Shown piece by piece: positions 28,456 through 37,690 of a stretch of DNA of 48,444 bases. Within the stretch, counting starts at the first letter, position 1. Each line of letters starts with the position of its first letter. A program made the position numbers and the translations under genes. The notes beneath the pieces are model-generated. The model worked only from the letters and a program-made list of their open reading frames with translations, did not search any database and was not told the DNA's origin. The stretch is from an uncultured Treponema sp. (GTDB lineage: Bacteria > Spirochaetota > Spirochaetia > Treponematales > Treponemataceae): contig CAMJNC010000003.1 in assembly GCA_946407195.1 (NCBI GenBank), forward strand, positions 1-48,444. The letters are read 5' to 3'.

Positions 28456-29392
28456 TTGTAGTATTTAATGTTTCCTTAATAATATATTTTGGCTGATTGT
28501 TTACAGTAAGGTAAACCTGGCCAAGGTAACGTCCAATAATTCCAAGTGAAACAAGAATTCCGCCACCTAAAACTAAAATAAGAATAACAAGGGTTGTCCA
28601 TCCAGTTACATCAGCATTACCCATGAAATATTCAACTGCATATATGATTGCAAGAATTAATCCTACAAAAGCAGTAATAAAACCTGTATAGGATGCAATA
28701 TTGAGAGGCATAGTAGAAAACCCAAAAAGCATTCTTAAAAATACTTTTATAGATTTTGCAAGATTATAATTACTTTTGCCAAGTTGGCGTTTGTGGTGTT
28801 CAATAGGAATTTGAGTAATATTTCTTGTCACTTGGAAAATAAGACCGTCAATATAAGGGAAAAGATTATTAAACTTAGTCATTTCCTGAACTACACCGCG
28901 GCATAAAATCTTAAAAGGGCTTAAATAAACTTCCTTCGGTTTTTGTAGAGCTATTTCACTAATTTTACCATTAAACCAGCTTCCAAGATTTTTCCAGAGC
29001 TTTTGTTTTTTTGTATCAAAATCAGCATAAACAACATCGTAGCCTTTCTGAGCTTCTTCATATAATTTTGGAATATCATATGGAGAATGCTGAAGGTCAT
29101 CATCCATTATTATTACCCAGTTTCCGCGGGTATAATTTAAGCCCGTAAGAATAGCACTATCCTGGCCACCGTTTTTTCTAAGATTAATTCCAATTACATT
29201 TTTATTTTGAATACATACTTTTTTAATTTCGTCCCAGCTTGAATCACGGCTGCAGTCATTTACCATAATCTGTTCATAAGAAAAATCTTTTAATGCATCA
29301 GCAATCTGTCGACTTATTTCTGCAACACATTCATGGCTGTTGTAAACGGGAATTACAATTGAAATTTCAGGGCTTGTATCTGTACTTTTCAT
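28442..29392 (-). CDS. GtrB/DPM-like polyprenyl-phosphate glycosyltransferase (GT2)
   Basis: A GT2 enzyme of about 316 residues. The catalytic domain begins ISIVIPVYNSHECVAEISRQ and continues with MVNDCSRDSSWDEIK and VIIMDDDLQHSPYDIPKL, which carries the DxD-type metal site. HHKRQLGKSNYNLAKSIKVF is the acceptor-side block of DPM synthases. Two C-terminal helices (SYTGFITAFVGLILAI and TLVILILVLGGGILVS) anchor it, as in GtrB and ArnC. It would move a sugar from a nucleotide donor to undecaprenyl phosphate. The start is uncertain: ATG at 29392 is 11 bases from GGAG, and an in-frame ATG at 29401 is only 2; both overlap or abut the wecE stop. Confidence 0.85.
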   Translation of the reverse strand: MKSTDTSPEISIVIPVYNSHECVAEISRQIADALKDFSYEQIMVNDCSRDSSWDEIKKVCIQNKNVIGINLRKNGGQDSAILTGLNYTRGNWVIIMDDDLQHSPYDIPKLYEEAQKGYDVVYADFDTKKQKLWKNLGSWFNGKISEIALQKPKEVYLSPFKILCRGVVQEMTKFNNLFPYIDGLIFQVTRNITQIPIEHHKRQLGKSNYNLAKSIKVFLRMLFGFSTMPLNIASYTGFITAFVGLILAIIYAVEYFMGNADVTGWTTLVILILVLGGGILVSLGIIGRYLGQVYLTVNNQPKYIIKETLNTTNEKE

Positions 29393-29394
29393 TT

Positions 29395-30531
29395 TTAGCA
29401 TTTCTCCAGAAATGTTTTTATACAATTAATTACTTTATCCAGGTCTATAGGGGCCATATTGAAATAAAGTGGTAATCTTACAAGGCGTTCGCTTTCCTTG
29501 GTTGTGAATTCATCATTTCCATCGAAACGTCCGTATTTAATTCCAGCAGGGGCAGAGTGTAAAGGAATATAATGGAAAACAGTAAGAATATCATTTTCTT
29601 TCATGTATGAAATAAAGGCAGAACGTTCTTTAATATCCTTAAATTTGATATAGAACATATGGGCATTATGAACACAATCAGATGGAATAATAGGTAAAGA
29701 AATCAATCCTTTATCTTCATAAGGCTTAAAGGCTTTATAATATGCATTCCAGATATCCATTCTTTCATTCTGAATTTTATCTGATTCTTCAAACTGAGCC
29801 CAAAGATATGCTGCATTTAGGTCACTTGGAAGATAGCTTGAACCATAATCTCGCCAGGTATATTTATCAATCTGCCCACGAATAAACTTACTGCGGTCAG
29901 TTCCTTTTTCTCGGATAATTTCTGCCCGTTCAAAATCTTCTGTATTAGTATTGATAATGATGGCTCCGCCTTCACCCATACTAAAATTTTTTGTTTCATG
30001 AAAAGAAAGACAACCAAAGTCACCAATAGTTCCCAGTTGTTTGCCTTTATAAGTAGAGCAAATTGCTTGTGCAGCATCTTCAACAACTTTAAGGTTATGT
30101 CGATGAGCAATATCTATAATTGTATCCATTTCGCATGCAATACCTGCATAATGAACTGGAACAATTACTTTTGTTTTATCTGTGATTGCAGCTTCAATTT
30201 TTTTCTCGTCTATGTTCATTGTATCAGGACGGATATCAACAAATACAAGTGTTGCACCGCGCTGAACAAAAGCATCAGCTGTAGAACAAAATGTATATGA
30301 GGGGAGAATAATTTCATCACCTGGTTTTATATCGCAAAGTACAGCTGCCATTTCAAGTGCAGAGGTACATGATGTAGTTAATAATACTTTATGACCATCA
30401 AGATGCTTTTCGAGCCATTCATTACAATTTTTTGTGAATTGCCCATCTCCGCAAATTTTATGAGAATCAATAGCCTGTTGAATATAAGTAATTTCTTTTC
30501 CTGTTACTGGTGGTACGTTAAAATGAATCAT
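29395..30531 (-). CDS. wecE: dTDP-4-amino-4,6-dideoxygalactose transaminase
   Basis: A 378-residue DegT/DnrJ/EryC1 aminotransferase strongly resembling enterobacterial WecE (RffA) along its whole length. MIHFNVPPVTGKEITYIQQA, DGQFTKNCNEWLE, LPSYTFCSTADAFV, FVDIRPDTMNIDE, VPVHYAGIACEMDTI and DKYTWRDYGSSYL are the family blocks. The PLP lysine is K181 in FHETKNF. WecE converts dTDP-4-keto-6-deoxyglucose to dTDP-Fuc4N with glutamate as amino donor. The dTDP precursor pathway is partly represented in the window by RmlD; RmlA and RmlB must lie elsewhere. AAAGGTGA precedes the ATG. It sits between ugd and the GtrB-like GT2, which may use its product. Confidence 0.9.
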   Translation of the reverse strand: MIHFNVPPVTGKEITYIQQAIDSHKICGDGQFTKNCNEWLEKHLDGHKVLLTTSCTSALEMAAVLCDIKPGDEIILPSYTFCSTADAFVQRGATLVFVDIRPDTMNIDEKKIEAAITDKTKVIVPVHYAGIACEMDTIIDIAHRHNLKVVEDAAQAICSTYKGKQLGTIGDFGCLSFHETKNFSMGEGGAIIINTNTEDFERAEIIREKGTDRSKFIRGQIDKYTWRDYGSSYLPSDLNAAYLWAQFEESDKIQNERMDIWNAYYKAFKPYEDKGLISLPIIPSDCVHNAHMFYIKFKDIKERSAFISYMKENDILTVFHYIPLHSAPAGIKYGRFDGNDEFTTKESERLVRLPLYFNMAPIDLDKVINCIKTFLEKC

Positions 30532-30558
30532 ATAAAATCACCTTTATATATTAATTTA

Positions 30559-31743
30559 TTAGTCTCTTGTAAACAAATCCCTAGTATAAACTATATCTTT
30601 ACAATCCTGCAGGTCATCAGCCATGCGGTTTGCGAGAATTACGTCGCTGTTTGCTTTAAAGGCTTCCAGACTGTGTTCAACACGGAAATGTTCAAAATCA
30701 TCAGCTGAAAGAGTCGGCTCATAAATTACAACTTCGACACCTTCTCCGCGGAGAATCTTCATAATATCCTGAATTGAACTCTGGCGGAAGTTATCGCTGT
30801 TAGCCTTCATTGTAAGTCGGTAAATACCAACTGTTTTTGGCTTTTTAGAAAGTATCTGATTTGCGATAAATTCTTTACGTGTACGGTTTGAATCAACAAT
30901 TGCCTGAATAAGATTTTGTGGAACAGAATTGAAATTGGCAAGCAGCTGTTTTGTATCTTTAGGAAGACAGTAGCCGCCGTAACCAAAACTTGGGTTATTG
31001 TAAAAATCACCAATGCGAGGATCAAGGCTGATTCCCTGAATAATCTGTTTTGTGTTAAGGCCACGAACTTCTGCATAAGTATCAAGCTCATTAAAATATG
31101 CAACGCGTAGGGCAAGATAAGTGTTTGCAAAAAGTTTGATGGCTTCTGCTTCTGTACAGTTTGGTGTGAGAACCTCAACATCTTTTTTGATTGCACCCTG
31201 ATGGAGTAGTTCTGCGAACTCAGAAGCTTTAGAAGAAAGCTCTGGTTTATCTTTAGGATAACTTACTACAATGCGGCTAGGGTAGAGATTGTCATAAAGA
31301 GCGAGTCCTTCGCGTAAAAATTCAGGGCTAAAAAGTATGTTCTTTATATTAAACTTTTGAATGATACTTTCTGTGTATCCAACTGGAATTGTTGATTTGA
31401 TTACGACAGTTGTATCAGGACACTTTTCTTCTACAATCTTCAAAACAGCTTCAATAGATGATGTATCAAAAAAGTTCTTTTCAGAATCATAATTTGTAGG
31501 AGTTGCAATAACAACATAATCTGGAGAATCGTAAGCAAGGTTTGTATCACAAGTAGCCTTAAGATTAAGTGGCTTTGTTGCAAGGTATTCTGAAATCTCC
31601 TTATCTACAATTGGAGACTTTTTATTGTTGATTAAATCAACCTTGTTCTGCATGATATCGCAGGCAATAACATCATTATGCTGCGCCAAAAGAATAGAAA
31701 TTGAAAGGCCTACGTAGCCTGTTCCTGCAACTGTAATTTTCAT
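30559..31743 (-). CDS. ugd: UDP-glucose 6-dehydrogenase
   Basis: A 394-residue NAD-dependent enzyme oxidising UDP-glucose to UDP-glucuronate. The N-terminal Rossmann domain opens [14 protein letters not shown]; the family blocks [11 protein letters not shown] and [15 protein letters not shown] follow. The catalytic cysteine is C259 in [15 protein letters not shown], and the C-terminal UDP-binding domain ends near residue 390. Length matches short bacterial Ugd. It lies 9 bp downstream of a GumK-like transferase that could use UDP-glucuronate, and 27 bp upstream of wecE. No good Shine-Dalgarno is visible before the ATG, suggesting coupling to the upstream gene. Confidence 0.93.
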   Translation of the reverse strand: MKITVAGTGYVGLSISILLAQHNDVIACDIMQNKVDLINNKKSPIVDKEISEYLATKPLNLKATCDTNLAYDSPDYVVIATPTNYDSEKNFFDTSSIEAVLKIVEEKCPDTTVVIKSTIPVGYTESIIQKFNIKNILFSPEFLREGLALYDNLYPSRIVVSYPKDKPELSSKASEFAELLHQGAIKKDVEVLTPNCTEAEAIKLFANTYLALRVAYFNELDTYAEVRGLNTKQIIQGISLDPRIGDFYNNPSFGYGGYCLPKDTKQLLANFNSVPQNLIQAIVDSNRTRKEFIANQILSKKPKTVGIYRLTMKANSDNFRQSSIQDIMKILRGEGVEVVIYEPTLSADDFEHFRVEHSLEAFKANSDVILANRMADDLQDCKDIVYTRDLFTRD

Positions 31744-31752
31744 AATTTCATT

Positions 31753-32928
31753 TTAACGCTTTTGTTCTGTTTTTTCTACTAATTCAATAAATTGATTAGT
31801 GATGTTTTCCCATTCGCGATTTTTAAGATCAAAGGTATAATCCTTCGAACCGGATTTGACAGCTTCGCGAACAGCAGAAATAAAATCATCATAAGTATAG
31901 GTGACTACGGCGCCTGCTTCAGTAAGTTTAGGTGTGTCGCAGTAGGCAACAATTGGCTTGCGGGTAGCCATAGCCTGATAGTATTTTGCTGTAATTCCAA
32001 GGGGGCGATCCTTATAGAAATCAGTTACATAAGGAACCATAACAACAGAACAATTTGTAATCCAGGCTGGGACTTCTGCGGGCTTTATGCCAGGAACATA
32101 AAAGAGATTTGAATATGATGTTACTTTATTCTGGATTTCTTGAGGCGGATAGTTAGGGCAAACTACAATATAATTAAAATCAGGATTTTCATCTGCGGCC
32201 TTAAAGAGAAGCGGCCATTCAACTTCCCAAGCCCCAACATAAAGAATTGTATTTTCCTTCTGAAGAAGCTCTGGCACAGGGTATGATTTTTTATACGAGT
32301 TGATATCAATTCCATTAGAGAGGATTGTGTACTTAACTCGACTCTCAAAATCAGGTACAGACTTTCTATAAGCTTCAAGTCCTTCCTTATTAACAAGAAT
32401 ATTGAGATCTGCAGAATAAAGCATGTGTTGTTCAAGTTTCTTTACACGTTCAGGAATAGAGGCATAAACCATAGGATCACTAGGGCGGTAAATCATCTTA
32501 GCAGCAGGAAAAAGTTTTCTGAGTTTATCGATATAAGCAACACCTTCGCAGGATTCAAAAACAAAACAGTCAGTGACGGAAAGGAACTTCTTGCAGAAAT
32601 GCTTAAAGCTTCGTAAGGAATGAGTGAGCATAAAGTTCATAAAGCCGGCCGGTAAAAAACGGCCGGCAGAATCAGGCAGGCGCAGAGTAGGGAAAGTAAC
32701 ATTAAGAATATCGTGTCCGCAAAAATCATAATGCTTGCCTTTTTTGAGCATGTTGATTACAGACTTATTCAACTGTTCGCGTTTCATAAAAAGCCCGTAG
32801 TATGGACGTGGAAAAGAAAAAAATACAGTTTCAATTCCGGCCGCCGCAGTAGCTTCTGCAAACTTATGAAAGCCGCCTTGTCGTTTTGTGTCCCAGTTAT
32901 GGGTGGTTATGAAAGTTATTTTGTGCAT
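31753..32928 (-). CDS. GumK-like (GT70) glycosyltransferase, possible glucuronosyltransferase
   Basis: A 391-residue GT-B enzyme. The N-terminus (ITFITTHNWDTKRQGGFHKFAEA) and the block CFVFESCEGVAYIDKLRK followed by PAAKMIYRPSDPM match my recollection of Xanthomonas GumK, the glucuronosyltransferase of xanthan synthesis (FES, then PAAKLVYRASD). The donor domain shows ILYVGAWEVEWPLLFKA and GITAKYYQAMATRKPIVAY. UDP-glucuronate could come from ugd, the next gene. It is the first gene of the eight-gene operon. AGGAT lies 12 bases from the ATG. The specific sugar is an inference; a generic GT4-like transferase is the alternative. Confidence 0.7.
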   Translation of the reverse strand: MHKITFITTHNWDTKRQGGFHKFAEATAAAGIETVFFSFPRPYYGLFMKREQLNKSVINMLKKGKHYDFCGHDILNVTFPTLRLPDSAGRFLPAGFMNFMLTHSLRSFKHFCKKFLSVTDCFVFESCEGVAYIDKLRKLFPAAKMIYRPSDPMVYASIPERVKKLEQHMLYSADLNILVNKEGLEAYRKSVPDFESRVKYTILSNGIDINSYKKSYPVPELLQKENTILYVGAWEVEWPLLFKAADENPDFNYIVVCPNYPPQEIQNKVTSYSNLFYVPGIKPAEVPAWITNCSVVMVPYVTDFYKDRPLGITAKYYQAMATRKPIVAYCDTPKLTEAGAVVTYTYDDFISAVREAVKSGSKDYTFDLKNREWENITNQFIELVEKTEQKR

Positions 32929-33270
32929 TATTTACTTAGATCCTGGGTATTCAAATTATTGAATTTATAATATTCGTTCGATTGCCTGTTTATAATAATT
33001 TTTTGAAATTATATCATAAAATATTTAAAAATTAAATCTCATTTTTTATTTAAAGTTTATAAAAAACATGTGTTAAAAGTGAGTTAATATTTTATTATTC
33101 GCTTTTCTCTCACTTGAAAATGATTTAAGAGTAGAAAATAAATGATTTTAGTTTTATTGCACAATAATTATTCTTAATTTAGATAGATTAAACAATAAAA
33201 CTTCTTATTTATAATATAGCAAAAAATTTATTTAATATGTTATATTAGATAATAATGGAGTTATACAAAT
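32929..33270. other. AT-rich divergent intergenic region
   Basis: 342 bp between the GumK-like gene and the CapA-like gene, with no ORF or RNA gene visible. A plausible plus-strand promoter is TTAAAC (33188-33193), 16 bp, TATAAT (33210-33215), giving a leader of about 50 bases with GGAG (33257-33260) 10 bases before the ATG at 33271. A second -10-like TATATT lies at 33241-33246. I see no convincing minus-strand promoter. The change in base composition begins here and continues to about 39650. Confidence 0.5.
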
Positions 33271-34428
33271 ATGTCAGAATTAATTGACTTTATAATAGGA
33301 GCTGATCTTTTTCCAAATGAAGAAAATGAATTCATTTTTGATGAAGGTATTATTAATAAATTAGTTGGAGACAAACTTGCTTCCAGACTCTGCGCATCAG
33401 ATTTCCGCATATATAATCTAGAAGGTGCTTTGACAGATGAAAAATCTCCAATCCAAAAATCGGGACCTATTATATCTGCTTCGGAAAATACAATTAAAGG
33501 AATAAAAGCTCTTATGCCAGACTTACTTGTGCTTTCTAACAATCATATTCTTGATGAAGGACAGGTAGGAATTGAACATACTGTTTCTGCATTAAAGAAA
33601 AATAATATTTCCTATATAGGAGTAGGAAAAAATGAATTAGAACGCCGTATGCCTTTTATATTTGAAAAAAATGGCATAAAAGTTGGAATTTATAATTGTT
33701 GTGAACATGAATTTTCTGTAGTAGAAGAAGGCAAATGGGGAGCTAATCCTTATGATCCACTTTATGTTTTTGATGATGTATCAAATCTTAAAAAGAAATG
33801 TAAGTTTGTAATAGTACTTTATCATGGCGGAAAAGAATACTTTCGTTATCCATCGCCTCTTATTATGAAGGTTTTTCATAAATTTGCTGAATGTGGTGCA
33901 GATGCAGTGTTAGCGCAACATACTCACTGTATTGGAACTTTTGAGAAGTATAATAACAGCCTTCTCGTATATGGACAAGGAAACTTTTTATTTGATACTG
34001 AAGTTTCGGATTTCGTTAATACAGGATTATTAATACAATTATTATTCTCCTCTGATAATACGATGAAATATGAATTTATACCAGTTTGTAAAGATAAAAA
34101 TGTTACTAGAATTGCAACAGAAGATGAAAAATCAGAAATCTTAAAAGCTATGGAAAATCGTTCTAAAGTTTTGAGTAATAACACATTTATTGCGAATGAA
34201 TATAAAAAAAAGTCTCAAGAATATTTACGTGGTTATTTGCTTAATATGCATGTTGGAACAAAAATTGACACAATATTTATTCGTTTATTTTTGAAATTTC
34301 CAAAAAAAATCAGAGGCAAATTTTTCAAAAAGACTGTGAATAAACTTCTTGCAACCAGAAATTATTTTGATTGTGAAGCTCATAGAGAATTGATGCTTGC
34401 AGGATTAAATAATCTTCTTGAAATATGA
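33271..34428 (+). CDS. CapA-like metallophosphatase-family protein
   Basis: A 385-residue protein of the CapA/PgsA (poly-gamma-glutamate capsule) calcineurin-like phosphoesterase family. Metal-site blocks appear in order: GADLF (usually GD), FRIYNLEGAL, LLVLSNNHILDEG, VLYHGGKEY, and LAQHTHCIG followed by YGQGNFLFD. It has no signal peptide or membrane anchor, unlike CapA of Bacillus, so it should be cytoplasmic; such soluble forms occur in polysaccharide loci. The substituent it handles is unknown. The C-terminal ~100 residues are basic and lie outside the fold. A GT2 gene follows after 37 bp with its own promoter. Confidence 0.78.
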   Translation: MSELIDFIIGADLFPNEENEFIFDEGIINKLVGDKLASRLCASDFRIYNLEGALTDEKSPIQKSGPIISASENTIKGIKALMPDLLVLSNNHILDEGQVGIEHTVSALKKNNISYIGVGKNELERRMPFIFEKNGIKVGIYNCCEHEFSVVEEGKWGANPYDPLYVFDDVSNLKKKCKFVIVLYHGGKEYFRYPSPLIMKVFHKFAECGADAVLAQHTHCIGTFEKYNNSLLVYGQGNFLFDTEVSDFVNTGLLIQLLFSSDNTMKYEFIPVCKDKNVTRIATEDEKSEILKAMENRSKVLSNNTFIANEYKKKSQEYLRGYLLNMHVGTKIDTIFIRLFLKFPKKIRGKFFKKTVNKLLATRNYFDCEAHRELMLAGLNNLLEI

Positions 34429-34430
34429 TG

Positions 34431-34459
34431 TTGTTTTTTTCTTTGTGATTTGGTAAATA
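34431..34459 (+). promoter_or_regulatory. Promoter of the GT2 gene (leaderless type)
   Basis: TTGTTT (34431-34436), a 17-bp spacer and TAAATA (34454-34459), then 6 bases to the ATG at 34466. No Shine-Dalgarno sequence precedes the ATG. The sequence is very AT-rich, so chance matches are more likely here than at other sites. Confidence 0.35.
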
Positions 34460-34465
34460 TTATAT

Positions 34466-35347
34466 ATGTCTGAATTATTTTCCGTTTTAATCGCTAACCA
34501 TAATCGTGGTCCTTTTATAAAAGAATGTCTTGAGAGCGTTATAAAACAATCATACACAAATTGGGAAATTATTTTTGTCGACGATTGTTCAACAGACAAT
34601 TCTGTAGAAGTCTTCAATTCAATTGCTAAATCAGATTCACGTTTTAAGTTATTTAAGAATAAAGAGAATAGTGGATGTGGATTTACTAAAAAAAGATGTA
34701 TAGACCTTGCTTCTGGTTCTGTTTGTGGTTTTCTAGATTCTGATGATGTTATTACTACTGATGCAATTGAGTTAATGATGAATGTTCATATTGAACATCC
34801 TGAAGTAAGCTTAATAGGTTCAAGAAGAATATATTGTGATGAAAATTTAAAAATATATGATGTAGAACCTCCTATAGGAGAGGCAGCAAAACATTTTAAA
34901 TCACAACTTGATAATCCTTTTTTTATAAATCATTTTGTTACATTTAAAAAAGCTGCTTATGAAAAATCACCAGGTCAAGATCCATTCCTAAAAAAAGCAG
35001 TTGATCAAGATTTGTATTACAAGCTTGAAGAACAGGGAAAAGTTGCTTTTATTGATAAACCTTTGTATTACTATAGGCATAGTTCTGCAAGTATTTCTCT
35101 TTTCGCTAATAATTATAAAGCTGAAGCTTGGCATTTAATTGTAATATTTGAAACATGTAAACGCAGAGGATTAAATTTTGATGACTATTGCGGTCTAATG
35201 AAAAAGACAAAATCACGAAAAGAGAAACTTATAAATTTGATTTTTACTCCATATCAGAAGACAAAAGAATCAATAAAAGCATTGCGGAACAGACGCAGAT
35301 TTAATAAAGAAAAAAATGAACTCTCTCCTGAAGTTATATTCCCTTAA
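34466..35347 (+). CDS. GT2-family glycosyltransferase
   Basis: A 293-residue inverting glycosyltransferase with a GT-A fold. FSVLIANHNRGPFIKECLES opens the nucleotide-binding half, WEIIFVDDCSTDNSVEVF supplies the first acidic pair and GFLDSDDVITTDAIELM the DxD metal site. KKAVDQDLYYKLEEQGKVAF is the usual acceptor-proximal block with the catalytic acidic residue. The C-terminal ~50 residues are strongly basic and may bind the membrane surface. It overlaps the convergent DXD-sugar transferase gene by 14 bp, with no terminator between. The donor is not assignable. Confidence 0.85.
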   Translation: MSELFSVLIANHNRGPFIKECLESVIKQSYTNWEIIFVDDCSTDNSVEVFNSIAKSDSRFKLFKNKENSGCGFTKKRCIDLASGSVCGFLDSDDVITTDAIELMMNVHIEHPEVSLIGSRRIYCDENLKIYDVEPPIGEAAKHFKSQLDNPFFINHFVTFKKAAYEKSPGQDPFLKKAVDQDLYYKLEEQGKVAFIDKPLYYYRHSSASISLFANNYKAEAWHLIVIFETCKRRGLNFDDYCGLMKKTKSRKEKLINLIFTPYQKTKESIKALRNRRRFNKEKNELSPEVIFP

Positions 35348-36242
35348 AGAGAAAATGATATGTAGAGTTTTCTGGTAACATCGAATAATCCTCTTTCCAG
35401 GAAAGCTTAAATATACTTGTAGTTTTATATAAATTATTTATTATTTCAGGATTATATTTCTCTAATAATTGTTTTTGTAAATCTGAAACACCAGGATTAT
35501 TAACAGGAATATCATCTAAAATACTATGGATTTTAGGATCATATTTATACAAAAAGGCGATGATATGGTCAATTAAAAAATAATCGATAAGGAAATTATT
35601 CTCTTTCCAATATTCACAGAAAAATTGAAATACTTTTTGTGCAAAATAACTATTTTTTTTACAAATCCAAAAATATGCTGTCCATCTTCTATTGGAAATA
35701 TTATATTTATTACCATTATTGTTTTTTATAGAATATACTTCCATATCAAATAATTCCTCAGATAGAGGTTTCGTTAACCAAATTGTTGAATCTATCCATG
35801 CGCCTCCATGTTGACTTAATAAAGCAAATCGAAGAATATCAGAAAAGTTTTGCTTTGTAATTATTCCATTTTTATATTTTGTTATTATATATTCCGGTAT
35901 TTTTGCGTAAGTCAACATGTTGTTTTCATCAAGAATAATTAATTTATGGTTTTCTGATTGTTTTTTTAAGTTATTAATACAGTTTTTTACTAATTCGGGG
36001 GCACTATCATATCCTTGAAACCAGCATACCCACATATAATTAGAACAATTAATATCATTTGTAAAATGGTATTGATCTAATGATTTAGTAATTAGAAATT
36101 TATAATGTTTTTTTAAATAGTACTGTATCGACTGTAAATACATGTGATTGAAAAATATTGAAAGAGTTCTTAAAAAAAATATTGAAGAAATTTTTGTTGA
36201 TATTCTTTCTAAAATCTTAAATATTTTTGAAATATTGTTCAT
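35334..36242 (-). CDS. Capsular polysaccharide synthesis protein (DXD sugar-binding / OCH1-like glycosyltransferase)
   Basis: A 302-residue protein of the Caps_synth / Gly_transf_sug type. NYMWVCWFQGYDSAPELVKN is the conserved N-terminal strand, followed by LIILDENNMLTYAKIPEYII and ITKQNFSDILRFALLSQHGG, then AWIDSTIWLTKPL, the DxD-like metal site (here IDS). A membrane-proximal hydrophobic N-terminal stretch (~residues 15-45) may attach it to the inner membrane. The start follows AAGGGA. It is the last gene of a minus-strand set with a flippase and a small GT2-like protein, and is clearly AT-rich. Confidence 0.75.
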   Translation of the reverse strand: MNNISKIFKILERISTKISSIFFLRTLSIFFNHMYLQSIQYYLKKHYKFLITKSLDQYHFTNDINCSNYMWVCWFQGYDSAPELVKNCINNLKKQSENHKLIILDENNMLTYAKIPEYIITKYKNGIITKQNFSDILRFALLSQHGGAWIDSTIWLTKPLSEELFDMEVYSIKNNNGNKYNISNRRWTAYFWICKKNSYFAQKVFQFFCEYWKENNFLIDYFLIDHIIAFLYKYDPKIHSILDDIPVNNPGVSDLQKQLLEKYNPEIINNLYKTTSIFKLSWKEDYSMLPENSTYHFLFKGI

Positions 36243-36246
36243 GGTT

Positions 36247-37686
36247 TTATTTTTCCCTTAGTTTAAATTTTATTTTTTTATAACATATAATAAAAGTTTC
36301 ATTTTTTGTAATTAAACTTAATATAAAATATACAAAAATACCAACAATAAAACCAATTATAATTTGTAATAATTCTGATTTTATAAATCTTATAGTTATA
36401 AAAATACTAATAACCATAATGATTGTATATATAACAGATGGAAGTACAGCTTTTAATTGTTTAAGAAAAGAAATTTTCACGTAATAATGAGTCATAATTG
36501 ATGAAAATAAAAAAGAAAAGAACATAAAAATTGCTCTAGTAATACACATTATTTTTAATCCAAATGGAATTGATGCAAATAAAGTTATAATTGCAATTGG
36601 TTTTGTTATAATCTCTATTTTTAAAGCTGCACCGGTTAATCCTTTTGAAAAAAGAAAATTATTATTAACATCTATTAGAGGAAGCCATAATGCACCAAAA
36701 CAAAGAACTTGTAAGATAGGAATACAATCAAACCATTTCTCTTTAAGGAGAAGTAAAATAAGTGGTTTTGAGAGAATTGCCATTCCTCCTAGTAAAGGTG
36801 TCAAGAAATATGCTTCAAAGGAAATAATTTTTAAAAATATTTGACTAGACTTATCTTCATTCGATTGAATTTCAGATAGTAATGGATAGGCAACTTTCAT
36901 AAGGATTTGAGAAATTACTGTTGGGGGCATTTCAGAGAAATTCTTTCCCCTATTATAAATCCCTACATCATAAGGAGTGAGTTTTTTCCCAATTACTAAA
37001 GTGTACATGTTATTATAAATTGTATTTACAATATTTGATAATAATATTTTATATCCAAAAGAAAAAATATGATGAAATGAAGCTTTTGAAAATTTTGAAT
37101 GAGGAATCCAGTGTTCATAACATATATAAAGAAGAGATGATAGTGCACTTTCAATTAATCCATAAAAAACAAGAGCCCATACACCAAATCCTATCTTTGC
37201 AAAATAAATACTTATTATACCTGTTACTAAAAGTGAAATAATTGAAATAATAGCCTGTGCTTTAAAGTTAAATGATATTGTTAAACGTGTTCGTTGAACC
37301 ATTGAAAATGAGTTGATTATTAACGTAAGTGAATAAACTCTTGTAATCTTTTTTAATAATGGTATTTTATAAAATTCTGAAATAAAAGGTGCAGTAAAAA
37401 ATAGAATTATATAAAGAATAAATCCAGTAAAAATATTTATATAAAAAGCTGTTGAAAAATCTTCTTCAGTACGATCTTGTTTTTGAATTAATGCATAACC
37501 TATACCAGCACTTAATATCATAGATGATAATTCCATAAAAATGCCAAGCATTCCTATAATGCCATAATCATTTGGAACAAGAAGACGTGCAATAATAATT
37601 CCTAAAATAAATTGAAGAGACTGTTTTCCAATTTTCTCTATTGTTGCCCAAATGATACTTTGGGTTGTGTTTATTACTTTTTCCAT
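36247..37686 (-). CDS. Wzx-type polysaccharide flippase
   Basis: A ~479-residue membrane protein of 12-14 helices in the MOP exporter / polysaccharide transport superfamily. IWATIEKIGKQSLQFILGIIIARLL followed by PNDYGIIGML is the hallmark N-terminus, and GVWALVFYGLIESALSSLL and IYNRGKNFSEMPPTVISQIL are the central blocks of the WzxC-like branch. It would flip undecaprenyl-pyrophosphate repeat units. The start is taken as the ATG at 37686, four bases after the upstream stop; a TTG at 37705-37707 in the same frame is unlikely. No Shine-Dalgarno is visible, so translation may be coupled. I see no Wzy polymerase in the window. Confidence 0.85.
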   Translation of the reverse strand: MEKVINTTQSIIWATIEKIGKQSLQFILGIIIARLLVPNDYGIIGMLGIFMELSSMILSAGIGYALIQKQDRTEEDFSTAFYINIFTGFILYIILFFTAPFISEFYKIPLLKKITRVYSLTLIINSFSMVQRTRLTISFNFKAQAIISIISLLVTGIISIYFAKIGFGVWALVFYGLIESALSSLLYICYEHWIPHSKFSKASFHHIFSFGYKILLSNIVNTIYNNMYTLVIGKKLTPYDVGIYNRGKNFSEMPPTVISQILMKVAYPLLSEIQSNEDKSSQIFLKIISFEAYFLTPLLGGMAILSKPLILLLLKEKWFDCIPILQVLCFGALWLPLIDVNNNFLFSKGLTGAALKIEIITKPIAIITLFASIPFGLKIMCITRAIFMFFSFLFSSIMTHYYVKISFLKQLKAVLPSVIYTIIMVISIFITIRFIKSELLQIIIGFIVGIFVYFILSLITKNETFIICYKKIKFKLREK

Positions 37687-37690
37687 TTTA

